The notes under the pieces: generated by a model
The model's input: the letters and a program-made list of their open reading frames with translations, nothing else
Database searches by the model: none
Told to the model about the DNA's origin: nothing
Shown: positions 8,629-17,728 of the stretch, one piece after another
Layout of the letters: the number at the start of each line of letters is the position of its first letter
How positions within the stretch are numbered: the first letter of the stretch is position 1
Source: Novosphingobium fuchskuhlense
GTDB taxonomy: Bacteria; Pseudomonadota; Alphaproteobacteria; Sphingomonadales; Sphingomonadaceae
Assembly (NCBI RefSeq): GCF_001519075.1
Contig: NZ_KQ954244.1
Span: forward strand, 1,133,934-1,197,933
Length of the DNA stretch: 64,000 bases
Reading direction: 5' to 3'
Program-made: the position numbers and the translations under genes

Positions 8629-9137
8629 TGGATCGCAGAAGCCTGCTTGGCGGGCTGGCCGCCGGTAGCGCGGCGCTGGCGGCTGGCGGGAAGGCGGCAG
8701 CGGCGGCGGCGGGGCCTGCCGTCCCGCGGGCGGTGCTCGTCTACGAAGCGGTCGCGCTGCTGGAGGAGACGATCCCCCACGGCCTCACGCCGTATGGTGA
8801 GCGGTTCCGGGTCCCTATCATCGGCGGGCATTTCGAAGGGCCGGACCTGCGCGGACGTATCCTTCCTGGCGGGGCAGACTGGCAGCTGAAGCGCGGCGAC
8901 GGCTACCTCGAACTCGTCGCTGACTACTACATGGAAACCGATGACAAGGTCCTCATCCAGGTCACCAATCGCGGGCTTGTCCAGACCCAGGGCGGAAACT
9001 ACGCGATGACCACGCCGCGCTTCGAGGCGCCGATGGGCAAGTATGGCTGGCTCAACCAGTTCATCTTTGCCGGCACCGTGGCGGACGGTGATGGGAAGGT
9101 GCCGTCGGTCAGGCTCGCGATCTTCAAGCTGGTCTGA
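8628..9137 (+). CDS. Tat-exported DUF3237 family protein
   Basis: A 169-residue protein. The N-terminus MDRRSLLGGLAAG followed by a hydrophobic Ala/Gly stretch is a probable twin-arginine signal. The rest fits the DUF3237 beta-barrel family (GGHFEGPDLRGRILPGGADWQ and the YYMETDD region), which is often found with aromatic catabolic genes. Biochemical role unknown. It starts inside the stop codon of the CMD gene. Confidence 0.75.
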   Translation: MDRRSLLGGLAAGSAALAAGGKAAAAAAGPAVPRAVLVYEAVALLEETIPHGLTPYGERFRVPIIGGHFEGPDLRGRILPGGADWQLKRGDGYLELVADYYMETDDKVLIQVTNRGLVQTQGGNYAMTTPRFEAPMGKYGWLNQFIFAGTVADGDGKVPSVRLAIFKLV

Positions 9138-9204
9138 GGCTTTTCCCGGCGCGCCGAACGTGCCACGCTGTGCCCGTTTGTGTGCCAGCTGAAAGTCCTC
9201 GCCG

Positions 9205-10512
9205 ATGAACACGCCCGATCTTGCCGCCTGGTGGATGCCTTTCACCGCAAACCGCCAGTTCAAGGCGCAGCCCCGGCTCCTCGCCGAAGCGCGCGGCATG
9301 TTCTACCGCTCGGCTGACGACCGCGAGATTCTCGACGGCACCGCCGGCCTGTGGTGCGTCAACGCCGGGCACGGGCGGGAAGAGATTGCCGATGCGGTCT
9401 CGCACCAGATCCGCACTATGGATTTCGCGCCGGCCTTCCAGATGGGCCACCCCATCGGCTTCGATTTCGCGTCCCGACTTGCGGAGATCGCGCCCGCCGG
9501 GCTCGACCGCATCTTCTTCACCGGCTCGGGTTCGGAATCGGTCGATACCGCGCTCAAGATCGCACTCGCCTACCAGCGCGCCATCGGCCAGGGCACGCGC
9601 ACGCGTTTCATCGGGCGTGAGCGCGGCTATCACGGCGTCGGCTTCGGCGGCATTTCGGTCGGCGGCATCCTCAACAACCGGCGCGTGTTCACCAGCCTGC
9701 CCGGCACCGATCATCTGCGCCACACGCACGATCTTGCCCGCAACGCCTTCAGCCGCGACCTGCCCGAATACGGCGCGGAACTGGCCGACGATCTCGAGCG
9801 GCTGGTCCAGCTTCACGGCGCGGAGACCATCGCGGCGGTGATCGTCGAGCCGGTCGCGGGCTCGACCGGCGTACTGTTGCCGCCAAAGGGCTATCTCGAG
9901 CGCCTGCGCGAGATTGCGACCCGGCACGGCATCCTCCTCATCTTTGACGAAGTGATCACCGGCTTCGGTCGCCTCGGCACGCCGTTTGCGGCGGACTATT
10001 TCGGGGTGACGCCCGATCTCATCACCACGGCCAAGGGTATCACCAACGGCACGCTGCCGATGGGCGCGGTGTTCGCCAGCCGCGCTGTGCATGACGGGAT
10101 CGTTAAGGGCCCGGAAAACCTTATCGAATTGTTCCACGGCTACACTTATTCCGGCCACCCCGTCGCTTGCGCCGCGGGCCTTGCCACGCTCGACATCTAT
10201 GCGCGCGAAGGCTTGCTGACGCGCGGCGCGGCGCTCTCCGGGACCTGGGCTGATATTCTCCACGGTCTGCGCGATGCGCCGCATGTGATCGATGTGCGCA
10301 CAATCGGCCTCGTCGGCGGGATCGAGCTTGCCTCGCGCGAAGGCGCGCCAGGCGCACGGGCCTACGATGTATTCACCGATTGCTTCCGCGAAGGCCTGCT
10401 GATTCGCGTGACGGGGGACATCATCGCGCTCTCGCCGCCGCTCATCGTGGAGGAAGACCACATGGCGCGTATCGCCGAAACGATCCGCGCCGCGCTCGAG
10501 CGCGCAGGGTGA
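9205..10512 (+). CDS. Class III PLP-dependent aminotransferase (omega-amino acid:pyruvate type)
   Basis: A 435-residue aminotransferase of class III, which moves an amino group from an omega-amino acid or amine to pyruvate or another keto acid. Visible family features are the N-terminal WWMPFTANRQFK, the FTGSGSESVDTALK phosphate-binding loop, IFDEVITGFGR containing the PLP Asp, and the PLP-binding Lys in TTAKGITNG. It closely resembles beta-alanine:pyruvate transaminases. It is the last chromosomal gene before the ICE; its stop is only 14 bases from the attachment site. Confidence 0.93.
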   Translation: MNTPDLAAWWMPFTANRQFKAQPRLLAEARGMFYRSADDREILDGTAGLWCVNAGHGREEIADAVSHQIRTMDFAPAFQMGHPIGFDFASRLAEIAPAGLDRIFFTGSGSESVDTALKIALAYQRAIGQGTRTRFIGRERGYHGVGFGGISVGGILNNRRVFTSLPGTDHLRHTHDLARNAFSRDLPEYGAELADDLERLVQLHGAETIAAVIVEPVAGSTGVLLPPKGYLERLREIATRHGILLIFDEVITGFGRLGTPFAADYFGVTPDLITTAKGITNGTLPMGAVFASRAVHDGIVKGPENLIELFHGYTYSGHPVACAAGLATLDIYAREGLLTRGAALSGTWADILHGLRDAPHVIDVRTIGLVGGIELASREGAPGARAYDVFTDCFREGLLIRVTGDIIALSPPLIVEEDHMARIAETIRAALERAG

Positions 10513-10526
10513 ACTGCGGGGAAAAA

Positions 10527-10542
10527 TGGTGCCCAGAAGAGG
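10527..10542 (-). other. Left attachment site attL: 3' end of a tRNA-Leu gene
   Basis: TGGTGCCCAGAAGAGG on the plus strand is the reverse complement of CCTCTTCTGGGCACCA. This is what I recognise as the 3' end (acceptor strand, discriminator A and CCA) of an alphaproteobacterial tRNA-Leu. The tRNA identity stops after 16 bases. The integrase gene starts 200 bases further. The simplest reading is that integration left this fragment on the left, and an intact tRNA-Leu lies at the right end, outside the window. Confidence 0.7.
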
Positions 10543-10640
10543 CGTAGAAGTTTCGTCTCAGGCAATGCCGGGGCGTCTCTACCTACCCTGTAAAATCAGC
10601 GATTTGTCTTGTAAGGTGTTCGTGGTCGGTCGCCCTCATT

Positions 10641-10719
10641 TGCCTGAAATCCCGCCGAAATGTGGGAACGAATGTGGGACCGTTTCAGGCGTCAAAATGT
10701 GGGAACAGATGCCTGAAAT
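10641..10719 (+). repeat. Arm-type repeats between attL and the integrase
   Basis: AATGTGGGA occurs three times (10659-10667, 10671-10679, 10696-10704). TGCCTGAAAT occurs twice (10641-10650, 10710-10719), with an inverted partial copy TTTCAGGC at 10683-10690. The placement between attachment core and integrase fits integrase or excisionase arm sites, or an autoregulatory promoter region. Confidence 0.55.
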
Positions 10720-10741
10720 TCCCTGACAGGGACTCGAACCA

Positions 10742-11950
10742 ATGGCGCTTACGACGTTGAAGGTGAAAAATGCAAAACCCGGTCGCCATGTTGATGGCCG
10801 GGGCTTGTGCTTGCTGGTGAAAGACAGCGGCGCGCGAACCTGGGTGCTGCGGATGCAGCGCAACGGCAGGCGGCGTGACTACGGCCTGGGATCAGCGCTG
10901 GAAGTATCGCTCGCAGAGGCCCGCGATGCGGCAGCGGAATTGCGCCGTCAGGTCCGTGAAGGTGCCGATCCGGTCGCCGAACGGCGCAGGGCGCGCAAAG
11001 TCATGCCGAGCTTTGAGACCGCTGCCCGCGACTGCTATGATGCACTGAAGGAGGGCTGGAAAAATCGGCGCTATGCCAACTGGATTTCCAGCTTTGAAAA
11101 CCATGTCTTCCCACAGATTGGAACCAAGCCGGTCGATCAAGTGGACAGCGCGTGCGTGGTCGAGGTCTTATCGCCCATCTGGCTCGAAATACCAGAAACG
11201 GCCCGCCGCCTCCTCCAGCGCATTGGCTCTGTGCTGGACTTCGCGCATATCAAGGGCTGGCGGGAGGAAGAGGCGTCCTTGCGTTCAGTTCGCAAGGGCT
11301 TGCCGCGCCAGACTGTCAAGAGCGTCCATCTGGAAGCCATGCCCTATTCCGACGTGCCCGCGCTCATGGAAACGCTGGCGACTGCATCACCGACGACTGG
11401 CCGGGATGCACTGCGCTTCACCATCTACAATGCTGTGCGGTCAAACGAGACTCGCTTTGCGGTCTGGACCGAGTTTGATTTGGACAAAGCCATCTGGACC
11501 ATCCCCGGCGAGCGGATGAAGGCAAAAGCAACCCACGTCGTGCCATTGTCAGCACCTGCGGTAGCATTGCTGCGGAGGCGCTGGAATGAACGCGCTAACG
11601 ATACCGGACTGGTGTTTTCCGCTGACGGCGAAAAGCCCATGAGCGATATGACCATGACCAAATTGTTGCGCGACGGCGGCATCAAGGGTGTGACCGTCCA
11701 TGGCTTCCGTTCCGCTTTCACGGATTGGGCGGCAGAGAAAACAGATTTCCCGAAGGAAGTTGCAGACAAGGCGCTGGCGCATAAATTGACCAATCAGGTC
11801 GAGGCCGCCTATCGCCGGACGGATTTTCTGGAAAAGCGGCGCGATCTGATGGCGCGGTGGGCACGGCATTTGGATGGTGGGCTGACCAGCATAGCCATTC
11901 ATACAACCGAAGCGGCAGGCGCGCCTATTCCGGCCCGCGCTGCCGCATGA
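10742..11950 (+). CDS. Tyrosine site-specific integrase
   Basis: A 402-residue P4/DUF4102-type tyrosine recombinase that integrates and excises the element. The N-terminal arm-binding domain (LTTLKVKNAKPGRHVDGRGL) is followed by a core-binding domain. The catalytic set is visible: Arg233 (NAVRSNE), His320 and Arg323 (HGFRSAF), His347 (ALAH) and Tyr357 (AYRRTDF). The ribosome binding site is weak. The gene runs away from attL, and its 3' end overlaps the convergent small regulator by 26 bases. Confidence 0.95.
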   Translation: MALTTLKVKNAKPGRHVDGRGLCLLVKDSGARTWVLRMQRNGRRRDYGLGSALEVSLAEARDAAAELRRQVREGADPVAERRRARKVMPSFETAARDCYDALKEGWKNRRYANWISSFENHVFPQIGTKPVDQVDSACVVEVLSPIWLEIPETARRLLQRIGSVLDFAHIKGWREEEASLRSVRKGLPRQTVKSVHLEAMPYSDVPALMETLATASPTTGRDALRFTIYNAVRSNETRFAVWTEFDLDKAIWTIPGERMKAKATHVVPLSAPAVALLRRRWNERANDTGLVFSADGEKPMSDMTMTKLLRDGGIKGVTVHGFRSAFTDWAAEKTDFPKEVADKALAHKLTNQVEAAYRRTDFLEKRRDLMARWARHLDGGLTSIAIHTTEAAGAPIPARAAA

Positions 11951-12119
11951 CGAGACGGTGGAGGCTGGCGGTGATCACACGGGTGGATTTGCCCAGCTTC
12001 ACCGTATCGACCTCACCATCCGCGATCAATTCGTAGAGCTTGGTGCGACCGACGCCGATCATGCGAGCGGCGTCGTTGACCCTGACACAAATTGGCTCAA
12101 CCGGCGGTGACGTTGTCAC
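11925..12119 (-). CDS. Small helix-turn-helix protein, excisionase-like
   Basis: A 64-residue protein with a MerR-like HTH of the excisionase type (VNDAARMIGVGRTKLYELIADGEVDTVKLGKSTRV). Such proteins act as recombination directionality factors or activators for integrases. It overlaps the end of the integrase gene on the opposite strand, and its start overlaps the stop of the AlpA gene upstream (ATGA), so the two are coupled. Close linkage to int supports a role in excision. Confidence 0.8.
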   Translation of the reverse strand: MTTSPPVEPICVRVNDAARMIGVGRTKLYELIADGEVDTVKLGKSTRVITASLHRLVMRQRGPE

Positions 12120-12322
12120 CGCGCCGCGCTTTCGTCACGGAATGCAACCGGATCATCGATCCAGCGGTTCACGGCGGACTCCCGCCAGCCGGTGCCGTGA
12201 ACGCTGATTTTGACTTGGTGGGGGAAAGTGCCCTCGGCAATTTTGCGATACACGGTTGAGCGGGACAGCCCGGTGCGGGCCAATACGGTTTTCAGGCGGA
12301 TGATTCTTTCAAGGTTTGGCAT
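12116..12322 (-). CDS. AlpA family transcriptional regulator
   Basis: A 68-residue AlpA-type protein (RLKTVLARTGLSRSTVYRKIAEGTFPHQVKI, then the GWRESAVNRWI ending typical of the family). AlpA proteins bind DNA and activate integrase or excision genes of phages and ICEs. ATG 12322 is chosen over upstream ATGs because GGAAGA lies seven bases before it. It is the first gene of a two-gene unit with the excisionase-like protein. Confidence 0.85.
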   Translation of the reverse strand: MPNLERIIRLKTVLARTGLSRSTVYRKIAEGTFPHQVKISVHGTGWRESAVNRWIDDPVAFRDESAAR

Positions 12323-12626
12323 GGCATTATCTTCCATCAGTTGGCAGTCGTTGACACCCCCTTGGAAGAACAATTGGCAAACGAAACGAGTGATGCAAGC
12401 GCATTTTTCGGCCGTCTAACGCCAGCGCATTCAGGGATACAGTGACTGATAAAAGGATAGAGACGGCTTCGGAAGCGTAGAGAAGATTACACACGCCAAC
12501 ATAAGGTTATCTATTGCGGTGAAATATTTTTCCATATTGCTGCGAATGGTTTGGTATATATTCCGAATTCATAACCTGCCGCAAAATTTTCTTGCATGGG
12601 AGTGATGATCGATTCAGTCATGATAG
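12323..12626. promoter_or_regulatory. AT-rich region upstream of alpA
   Basis: No gene is seen. The stretch 12460-12600 is notably AT-rich, with the run GGTATATATTCC near 12552. It probably holds the promoter of the alpA pair, but no boxes can be fixed with certainty. Confidence 0.3.
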
Positions 12627-12857
12627 ATGATCCATGGCGGCTTCCTCACCCCTGAACAACGGCGGAATCTGACGACCTTGGCGCAATCCGGCGGTTGCAC
12701 ACCGTGCTCTGCGGCGAGCAAACGCGCTGGCGCTGCTGGATCGCGGGAAGAGTTGCGAAGAGGTGGCCGAGGTTCTGTTGCCGGGTGGCGACACGGTCAG
12801 GACCTGGCACAGCCTGTCTGAGCAAACCGGCATCCGAGCGTTCGAATTTACACCCAT
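12627..12857 (+). pseudogene. IS630-family transposase remnant, N-terminal part with a frameshift
   Basis: From ATG 12627 one frame reads FLTPEQRRNLTTLAQSGG, typical of the start of IS630-like transposases. Near 12720 the similarity moves to another frame, reading NALALLDRGKSCEEVAEVLL and then TVRTWHSL, the helix-turn-helix region of the same family. About 75 codons survive; the catalytic DDE part is missing and the sequence runs into the helicase upstream region. It marks a past insertion at the edge of the nuclease/restriction module. Confidence 0.75.
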
Positions 12858-13036
12858 CAAACTACCTTTCCGCTGATACTTGGTCGTCGTTGTTCCTAAA
12901 GCAGCTATATCTAGGAATTCTCAGATTTAGCGATTCAAGGCAGAAGGATAATCAGGTAGGGCAATTAGATTCGTTGGCGATTTGCAGTTCGCCGGTACAA
13001 ACATGCCGATCAGTTCGGGCATTAAGGGAAGTGAAG

Positions 13037-15919
13037 TTGGGGGCCAATTTAGAACAACAACAGGTGATTGAGTCTCTCGATGGGCCTGTGTTGATCGTCG
13101 CAGGCCCCGGCTCTGGAAAAACCTTCAGCCTTGTTGAGCGGACTGCGAACCTGCTTGCGACGCGTGATGTCGTACCCGAACGCGTGCTGATTTCGACGTT
13201 TACCGAGAAAGCCGCCAAAGAGCTTAAAACCCGTATCACTGACCGCCTGCAGAAGTCGGGTTCAGCCATCAACCCAATGGACCTGACCGTTGGTACGCTC
13301 CATTCCATTTTCCTCGATATCATCGAGGAGTTCCGTGCATTCTCGCGTATCCGGCGCAACTTCACGATCCTTGATCAGTTTGACCAGCAGTATTTTGTGT
13401 TCCAGCGGCTGCCTGAGTTTCGGGAGATTGATGGGCTGGAGGCATTCATTCGGCCGACGCCTGGGCTATCCTCCTGGCGGGTCGCTGACCGGCTTTGCGG
13501 ATACCTCAACAAAATTTCGGAAGAGGCGGTTGATCCTGGCGCGCTGGCAACTGCTACCGCTTCGGAATTGCAAATTCTTGGCGCGGCTTACACACGCTAT
13601 CAGGCATTGCTGGAGCAATACAACTACGTCGATTTTTCGACCATTCAGGTTGAGGTGTTGCGGCTGCTCGGCCTGCCAGAGGTCCTAGAAAAGCTGTGTT
13701 CGCGCTTCGATTATCTGATGATCGACGAATATCAGGACACGAACACGATCCAGGAGCGGATTGTGCTCAAACTGGCCTCTCGCCATCACAACATCTGTGT
13801 TGTCGGCGATGACGATCAGGCGCTGTATCGGTTTCGCGGTGCTTCGATCCGTAACATTCTCGAATTCCCGTCGCGGTTTCCTGCCGGGAGCTGTAAACAG
13901 ATTTATCTGACCAAGAACTATCGCTCCCACCCCGACATTGTCGATTTCTACAACCGCTGGATGGAGCTGGCGGATTGGCAGGGGCCCGACCGCTCCTATC
14001 GCTTCGGCAAGGTGATTCAAGCTGCCAGCGATGATCGTGCTGCGCGGCCTGTCGTTTTCAAGGTTTCTGGCGAGGATGGTGAAGACAACTGGGCGAGTGA
14101 AACTGTTGCGTTTCTGACCAAGCTCCGGGCTGACGGCATCGTCAAGGATTGGAATCAGGTCGCGTTTCTGTTCCGTTCGGTACGCAATCCCAAGGTTGTG
14201 AGTTTCGCCAATGACCTGGAAGCTGCGGGCATCCCGATCTTTGCGCCGCGATCGAACATGTATTTTGAGCGCGACGAGATCCGCCTGATGATCGGCGCCT
14301 ACATGTTCCTGTTCCCGCAGTATGGCTCGATCCGTGCCACGCGCGAGGGGATGCAGCTGGATGTCTGGGCCTATTTCGACCGTTGCCTGAGTGACTTCAT
14401 CGCGCACCTTAAATCGGGCGAGGACGCGCAGATCGCGGCCTGGATCAAGGACAAGGCCCGGCAGCACCTGTCGTTGTCCGAGAATACCAACTACTCGTTC
14501 GCCAACCTGTTCTACGATCTGGTCCAGTTCCCCACTTTCAGCCGCTATCTCGGCGAGGACATTGCCCATGGCGGCGTACGCGATAGGCGCCCCGCGCGGA
14601 ACCTGGCTAAATTTTCGCGCCTGCTGAACAAGTTCGAATATCTCTACAATGTCATCATCCTCCAGCCGGACCGGCTTGAGCGCGACCTGCTGATGCTCTT
14701 CAACTATTTCCTGCGGTTCCTCTGGGATGGCGGGATCGAAGAATATGAGGATGAGGCTGAATATGCCCCTTCCGGCTGCGTCTCGCTGATGACCATCCAC
14801 CAATCAAAGGGCTTGGAATTTCCGATAGTCATTGCCGGCTCGCTCGATGCGGTGCCGCGTCACCAGCAATCCCCGCTCGATGCGCTGCTAGAAACGGAGT
14901 TTGGCGAAGGCGAGCCGTTCGAACCGCTCGACCGGATTAAAACGTTCGATTTCTGGCGCTTGTTCTACACCGCCTTTTCGCGCGCGCAGAACATGTTGGT
15001 GCTCAGCTGCCAGGAAAACACGCCCAAGGCCAAAGGGCAGCGCAATGTCCCGACGCAATACTTCAAACCCGTCTACACCCCGCTCAAAAGCTGGCGCGAA
15101 CTGAAATTCGATCCGGCGATCACCAAGCTGGCCACGATCAAGTCGGGCAACCTCAAGCATAGCTATTCCTTCACCTCGGACGTGCTGATTTTTGAGGCTT
15201 GCCCGCAGCAATACCGCTTCTTCAAGGATCTGGAGTTCGCGCCAGTGCGGACCAATGCCATCCTGTTTGGAACCTTGGTCCACCAGACGATCGAGGACAT
15301 CCACAAGGCCGTGCTGCGCGGTGACGAAAAGAAGGTCACCACGGATCAGATCGATCACTGGTTCCGTACCAACTACGCCAACATCTCCCAGAAGGAGCGG
15401 GTCTATTTGGGCGAGCCGGTGCTGCGCATCGCGCGCCGCCATGTTGCGACCTATGTCGACCGGGAACGGGGCAACTGGCATCGCCTGCGCGAGGCCGAGG
15501 TCGAGCTCAGCCTGCTCAAGGAAAATTACGTCCTGAGCGGCAATGTCGATCTGATCCAGGCCGAGGATGGGGCTTGGGAAATCATCGACTTCAAGACAGA
15601 GAAGAAGCCCGATCTGATCGACGATGCGGAAAAAGTGGCGCGATACCGGCGGCAGCTGCAGATTTACGCGCACCTGTTCGAGGAAAAGCGCGGCGTGCGG
15701 GTGGACCGGATGGCGCTGTATTATACCGGCGAGGAATCCGGGAACCCGCGCATTACGTTCAACCGTGAGACGGCGGATATCAAGGGCACGATTGACCAGG
15801 TCGATTCCGTTATCGGCAAAATCGTTGCCAACGACTATGGGTTGAAGGAGCGACCGGAGAAGCTGTGCAAGAACTGCGACTTCCGGTCATTTTGCGATAT
15901 GACTTTTTGCCGTGCCTGA
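13037..15919 (+). CDS. UvrD-like helicase fused to a PD-(D/E)XK iron-sulfur nuclease (AddB/Cas4-like)
   Basis: A 960-residue superfamily 1A helicase with a C-terminal nuclease. Visible are Walker A GPGSGKT (near residue 24), FTEKAAKELKTR (motif Ia), DEYQDTN (motif II, near 229), GDDDQALYRFRGA (motif III), and TIHQSKGLEFPIV (motif V, near 584). The last 250 residues look like a RecB-type nuclease: a lone Cys in CPQQY, GTLVHQTIEDIH, the catalytic IIDFKTEKK, then CKNCDFRSFC; the four Cys match the iron-sulfur arrangement of AddB/Cas4 nucleases. The start is uncertain. TTG 13037 has AAGGGA at good spacing; GTG 13031 is in frame but too close to it, and the frame stays open into the IS630 remnant. 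It lies 39 bases before the Mod gene on the same strand, suggesting one operon with Mod and Res. Confidence 0.88.
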   Translation: MGANLEQQQVIESLDGPVLIVAGPGSGKTFSLVERTANLLATRDVVPERVLISTFTEKAAKELKTRITDRLQKSGSAINPMDLTVGTLHSIFLDIIEEFRAFSRIRRNFTILDQFDQQYFVFQRLPEFREIDGLEAFIRPTPGLSSWRVADRLCGYLNKISEEAVDPGALATATASELQILGAAYTRYQALLEQYNYVDFSTIQVEVLRLLGLPEVLEKLCSRFDYLMIDEYQDTNTIQERIVLKLASRHHNICVVGDDDQALYRFRGASIRNILEFPSRFPAGSCKQIYLTKNYRSHPDIVDFYNRWMELADWQGPDRSYRFGKVIQAASDDRAARPVVFKVSGEDGEDNWASETVAFLTKLRADGIVKDWNQVAFLFRSVRNPKVVSFANDLEAAGIPIFAPRSNMYFERDEIRLMIGAYMFLFPQYGSIRATREGMQLDVWAYFDRCLSDFIAHLKSGEDAQIAAWIKDKARQHLSLSENTNYSFANLFYDLVQFPTFSRYLGEDIAHGGVRDRRPARNLAKFSRLLNKFEYLYNVIILQPDRLERDLLMLFNYFLRFLWDGGIEEYEDEAEYAPSGCVSLMTIHQSKGLEFPIVIAGSLDAVPRHQQSPLDALLETEFGEGEPFEPLDRIKTFDFWRLFYTAFSRAQNMLVLSCQENTPKAKGQRNVPTQYFKPVYTPLKSWRELKFDPAITKLATIKSGNLKHSYSFTSDVLIFEACPQQYRFFKDLEFAPVRTNAILFGTLVHQTIEDIHKAVLRGDEKKVTTDQIDHWFRTNYANISQKERVYLGEPVLRIARRHVATYVDRERGNWHRLREAEVELSLLKENYVLSGNVDLIQAEDGAWEIIDFKTEKKPDLIDDAEKVARYRRQLQIYAHLFEEKRGVRVDRMALYYTGEESGNPRITFNRETADIKGTIDQVDSVIGKIVANDYGLKERPEKLCKNCDFRSFCDMTFCRA

Positions 15920-15958
15920 TGCGCGGCTACACCAGTGAGACGGGATTCAAAGGGCGGC

Positions 15959-17728
15959 ATGAGCAAGGATAACCCAGAAGCATTTGAGACGTTTGAATTC
16001 GATCTGCCGCCGATCCGTGGGTTCCCCGAACTGCGTTGGGCGGGCAAGCGCCCGTTCAAATCCACCCAGTATTTCCCTGCCCAGAAGAAGGAATCCTATG
16101 GCGACCCGACCGATGGTTGGTGGAACCGCCTCTACTGGGGCGACAACCTACAAGTGATGTCGCACCTACTGCGGGAGTTTCGGGGTCAGGTTGATCTCGT
16201 TTACATCGACCCACCGTTTGACAGTAAGGCTGACTACAAAAAGAAGATAAAGCTGAAATCTGGAAAATATACGAACGATTCTTCAGTTTTCGAAGAAAAG
16301 CAGTATGAAGATATTTGGGTATCTGATTCATATTTTCAATTCATGTATGAACGGCTTCAACTTATAAAGGAGCTATGCTCTGACCATGCTAGTATATTTG
16401 TACATATTGATCCTGGAACATCGCATTACATAAAAGCGATAATGGACGAAATTTTTGGTCCAGACAATTTCCTTAATGAGATTATTTGGAGTTATCGTCG
16501 CTGGCCGTCGATTTCGAAGAAATTTCAAAGCATGCATGATGTCATCTTGTACTATAGTAAATCAAAGTCGGATGAAAGGCGGTTTGAGGTCAGTTATGAG
16601 GATGCTTCTGAAAGCTATATGAAGAGATTTGGGGGGAAAACCCAAATACTTGACGAATCGACCGGTACGCGGAAAATTACCTCGGACGAGGATACTAAGG
16701 GAATGCCTCAGCGCGATGTCTGGGATATTTCAGTTTTAGCCGGAAACAAGCCTGAACGTGTCGGTTATCCAACGCAGAAGCCGGAGGAATTGATTGCTCG
16801 TATCGTCAATTCGGCTTCAAAGCCAGGCGACCTTGTGTTCGATTGTTTCATGGGTTCTGGGACGACGCAATCTGTTGCGATGCAACTCGGAAGGCGATTC
16901 ATAGGGGCCGATATCAATCTTGGCTCTATCGAGACTGCGAGCAAACGACTGATTGGCGTGAATAAAATCATAAACGCCGGTGAAGCCGACCTCCTTGAAG
17001 GGCTGGCTGAAAAACCTCAGAAATTTTTCACTGGTTTTGAACTGTATAACGTCAATAATTATGATCTCTTTCGCAACCCCTCAGATGCTAAGAACCTCAT
17101 AACCGAGGCGATGGAATTGCAGCCATTGCCGCCAAGCAGCGCGTTCGACGGCCAGCGTGAGGGCTATCTCGTCAAGATCATGCCTGTGAACCGCATTGCC
17201 ACGCGGCAGGACTTGAACGAGGTGATCAACGGCCTCGACTTCAAAGCCTTTGAACGCCGCCAAGCCGAGGCACCGAACAAGCCGGTCGAGCGCATCCACC
17301 TGGTTTGCATGGGGCATGAGCCCGATCTTGGGCCAGCCTTGCAAAAGGAGGCCAAGCCGTTCGACATCGAGGTGATGGTGACGGACCTGATCCGCGACAA
17401 GGCGCACCTGCATTTCAAAAAAGCCTCCGACGCCCGCCTCGCCATCGAGAATGGCGAACTGGTGATCAAGGGCTTCTACCCGATGAACCTGCTCCAGAAG
17501 CTGTCGCTGGAAAGCGACGCGGTGGAAGACTGGCGCCAGCTGGTTGAGAGCGTGAAGGTCGATTTCAACTATGACGGTGCGGTGCTGACACCTGCCATTG
17601 TCGATGCGCCGGGCAAGGAAGAACTGGTCACGGGCCGCTATGCGATCCCCGCCGAAGCCGCGACGATCCGGGTGAAGATCACCGATCTGCTTTCCGAGTC
17701 ATGGGAAGGCGAAATCGAAAATGGCTAA
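15959..17728 (+). CDS. Type III-like DNA adenine methyltransferase (Mod subunit)
   Basis: A 589-residue beta-class N6-adenine methyltransferase with motif IV DPPF (near residue 84) before the AdoMet motif FMGSGTT (near 297), as in type III Mod subunits. The C-terminal half would contact the Res subunit. ATG 15959 follows AAAGGGCGGC; an in-frame GTG at 15935 has no ribosome binding site. The last eight bases overlap the res gene. The middle of the gene (about 16220-17100) is clearly AT-rich with different codon use, while both ends are GC-rich like the neighbours. That pattern points to replacement of the target-recognition region by recombination. The recognition sequence is unknown. Confidence 0.9.
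   Translation: MSKDNPEAFETFEFDLPPIRGFPELRWAGKRPFKSTQYFPAQKKESYGDPTDGWWNRLYWGDNLQVMSHLLREFRGQVDLVYIDPPFDSKADYKKKIKLKSGKYTNDSSVFEEKQYEDIWVSDSYFQFMYERLQLIKELCSDHASIFVHIDPGTSHYIKAIMDEIFGPDNFLNEIIWSYRRWPSISKKFQSMHDVILYYSKSKSDERRFEVSYEDASESYMKRFGGKTQILDESTGTRKITSDEDTKGMPQRDVWDISVLAGNKPERVGYPTQKPEELIARIVNSASKPGDLVFDCFMGSGTTQSVAMQLGRRFIGADINLGSIETASKRLIGVNKIINAGEADLLEGLAEKPQKFFTGFELYNVNNYDLFRNPSDAKNLITEAMELQPLPPSSAFDGQREGYLVKIMPVNRIATRQDLNEVINGLDFKAFERRQAEAPNKPVERIHLVCMGHEPDLGPALQKEAKPFDIEVMVTDLIRDKAHLHFKKASDARLAIENGELVIKGFYPMNLLQKLSLESDAVEDWRQLVESVKVDFNYDGAVLTPAIVDAPGKEELVTGRYAIPAEAATIRVKITDLLSESWEGEIENG

Noticed and set aside
9124..10461. Minus-strand frame of 445 codons opposite the aminotransferase
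   Set aside because: Shadow of a highly conserved aminotransferase; no family resemblance of its own.
10721..10741. A complete tRNA gene at the integrase start
   Set aside because: Only the T-loop-like GACTCGAACC is present; the stem does not pair on its other side and no other arms exist.
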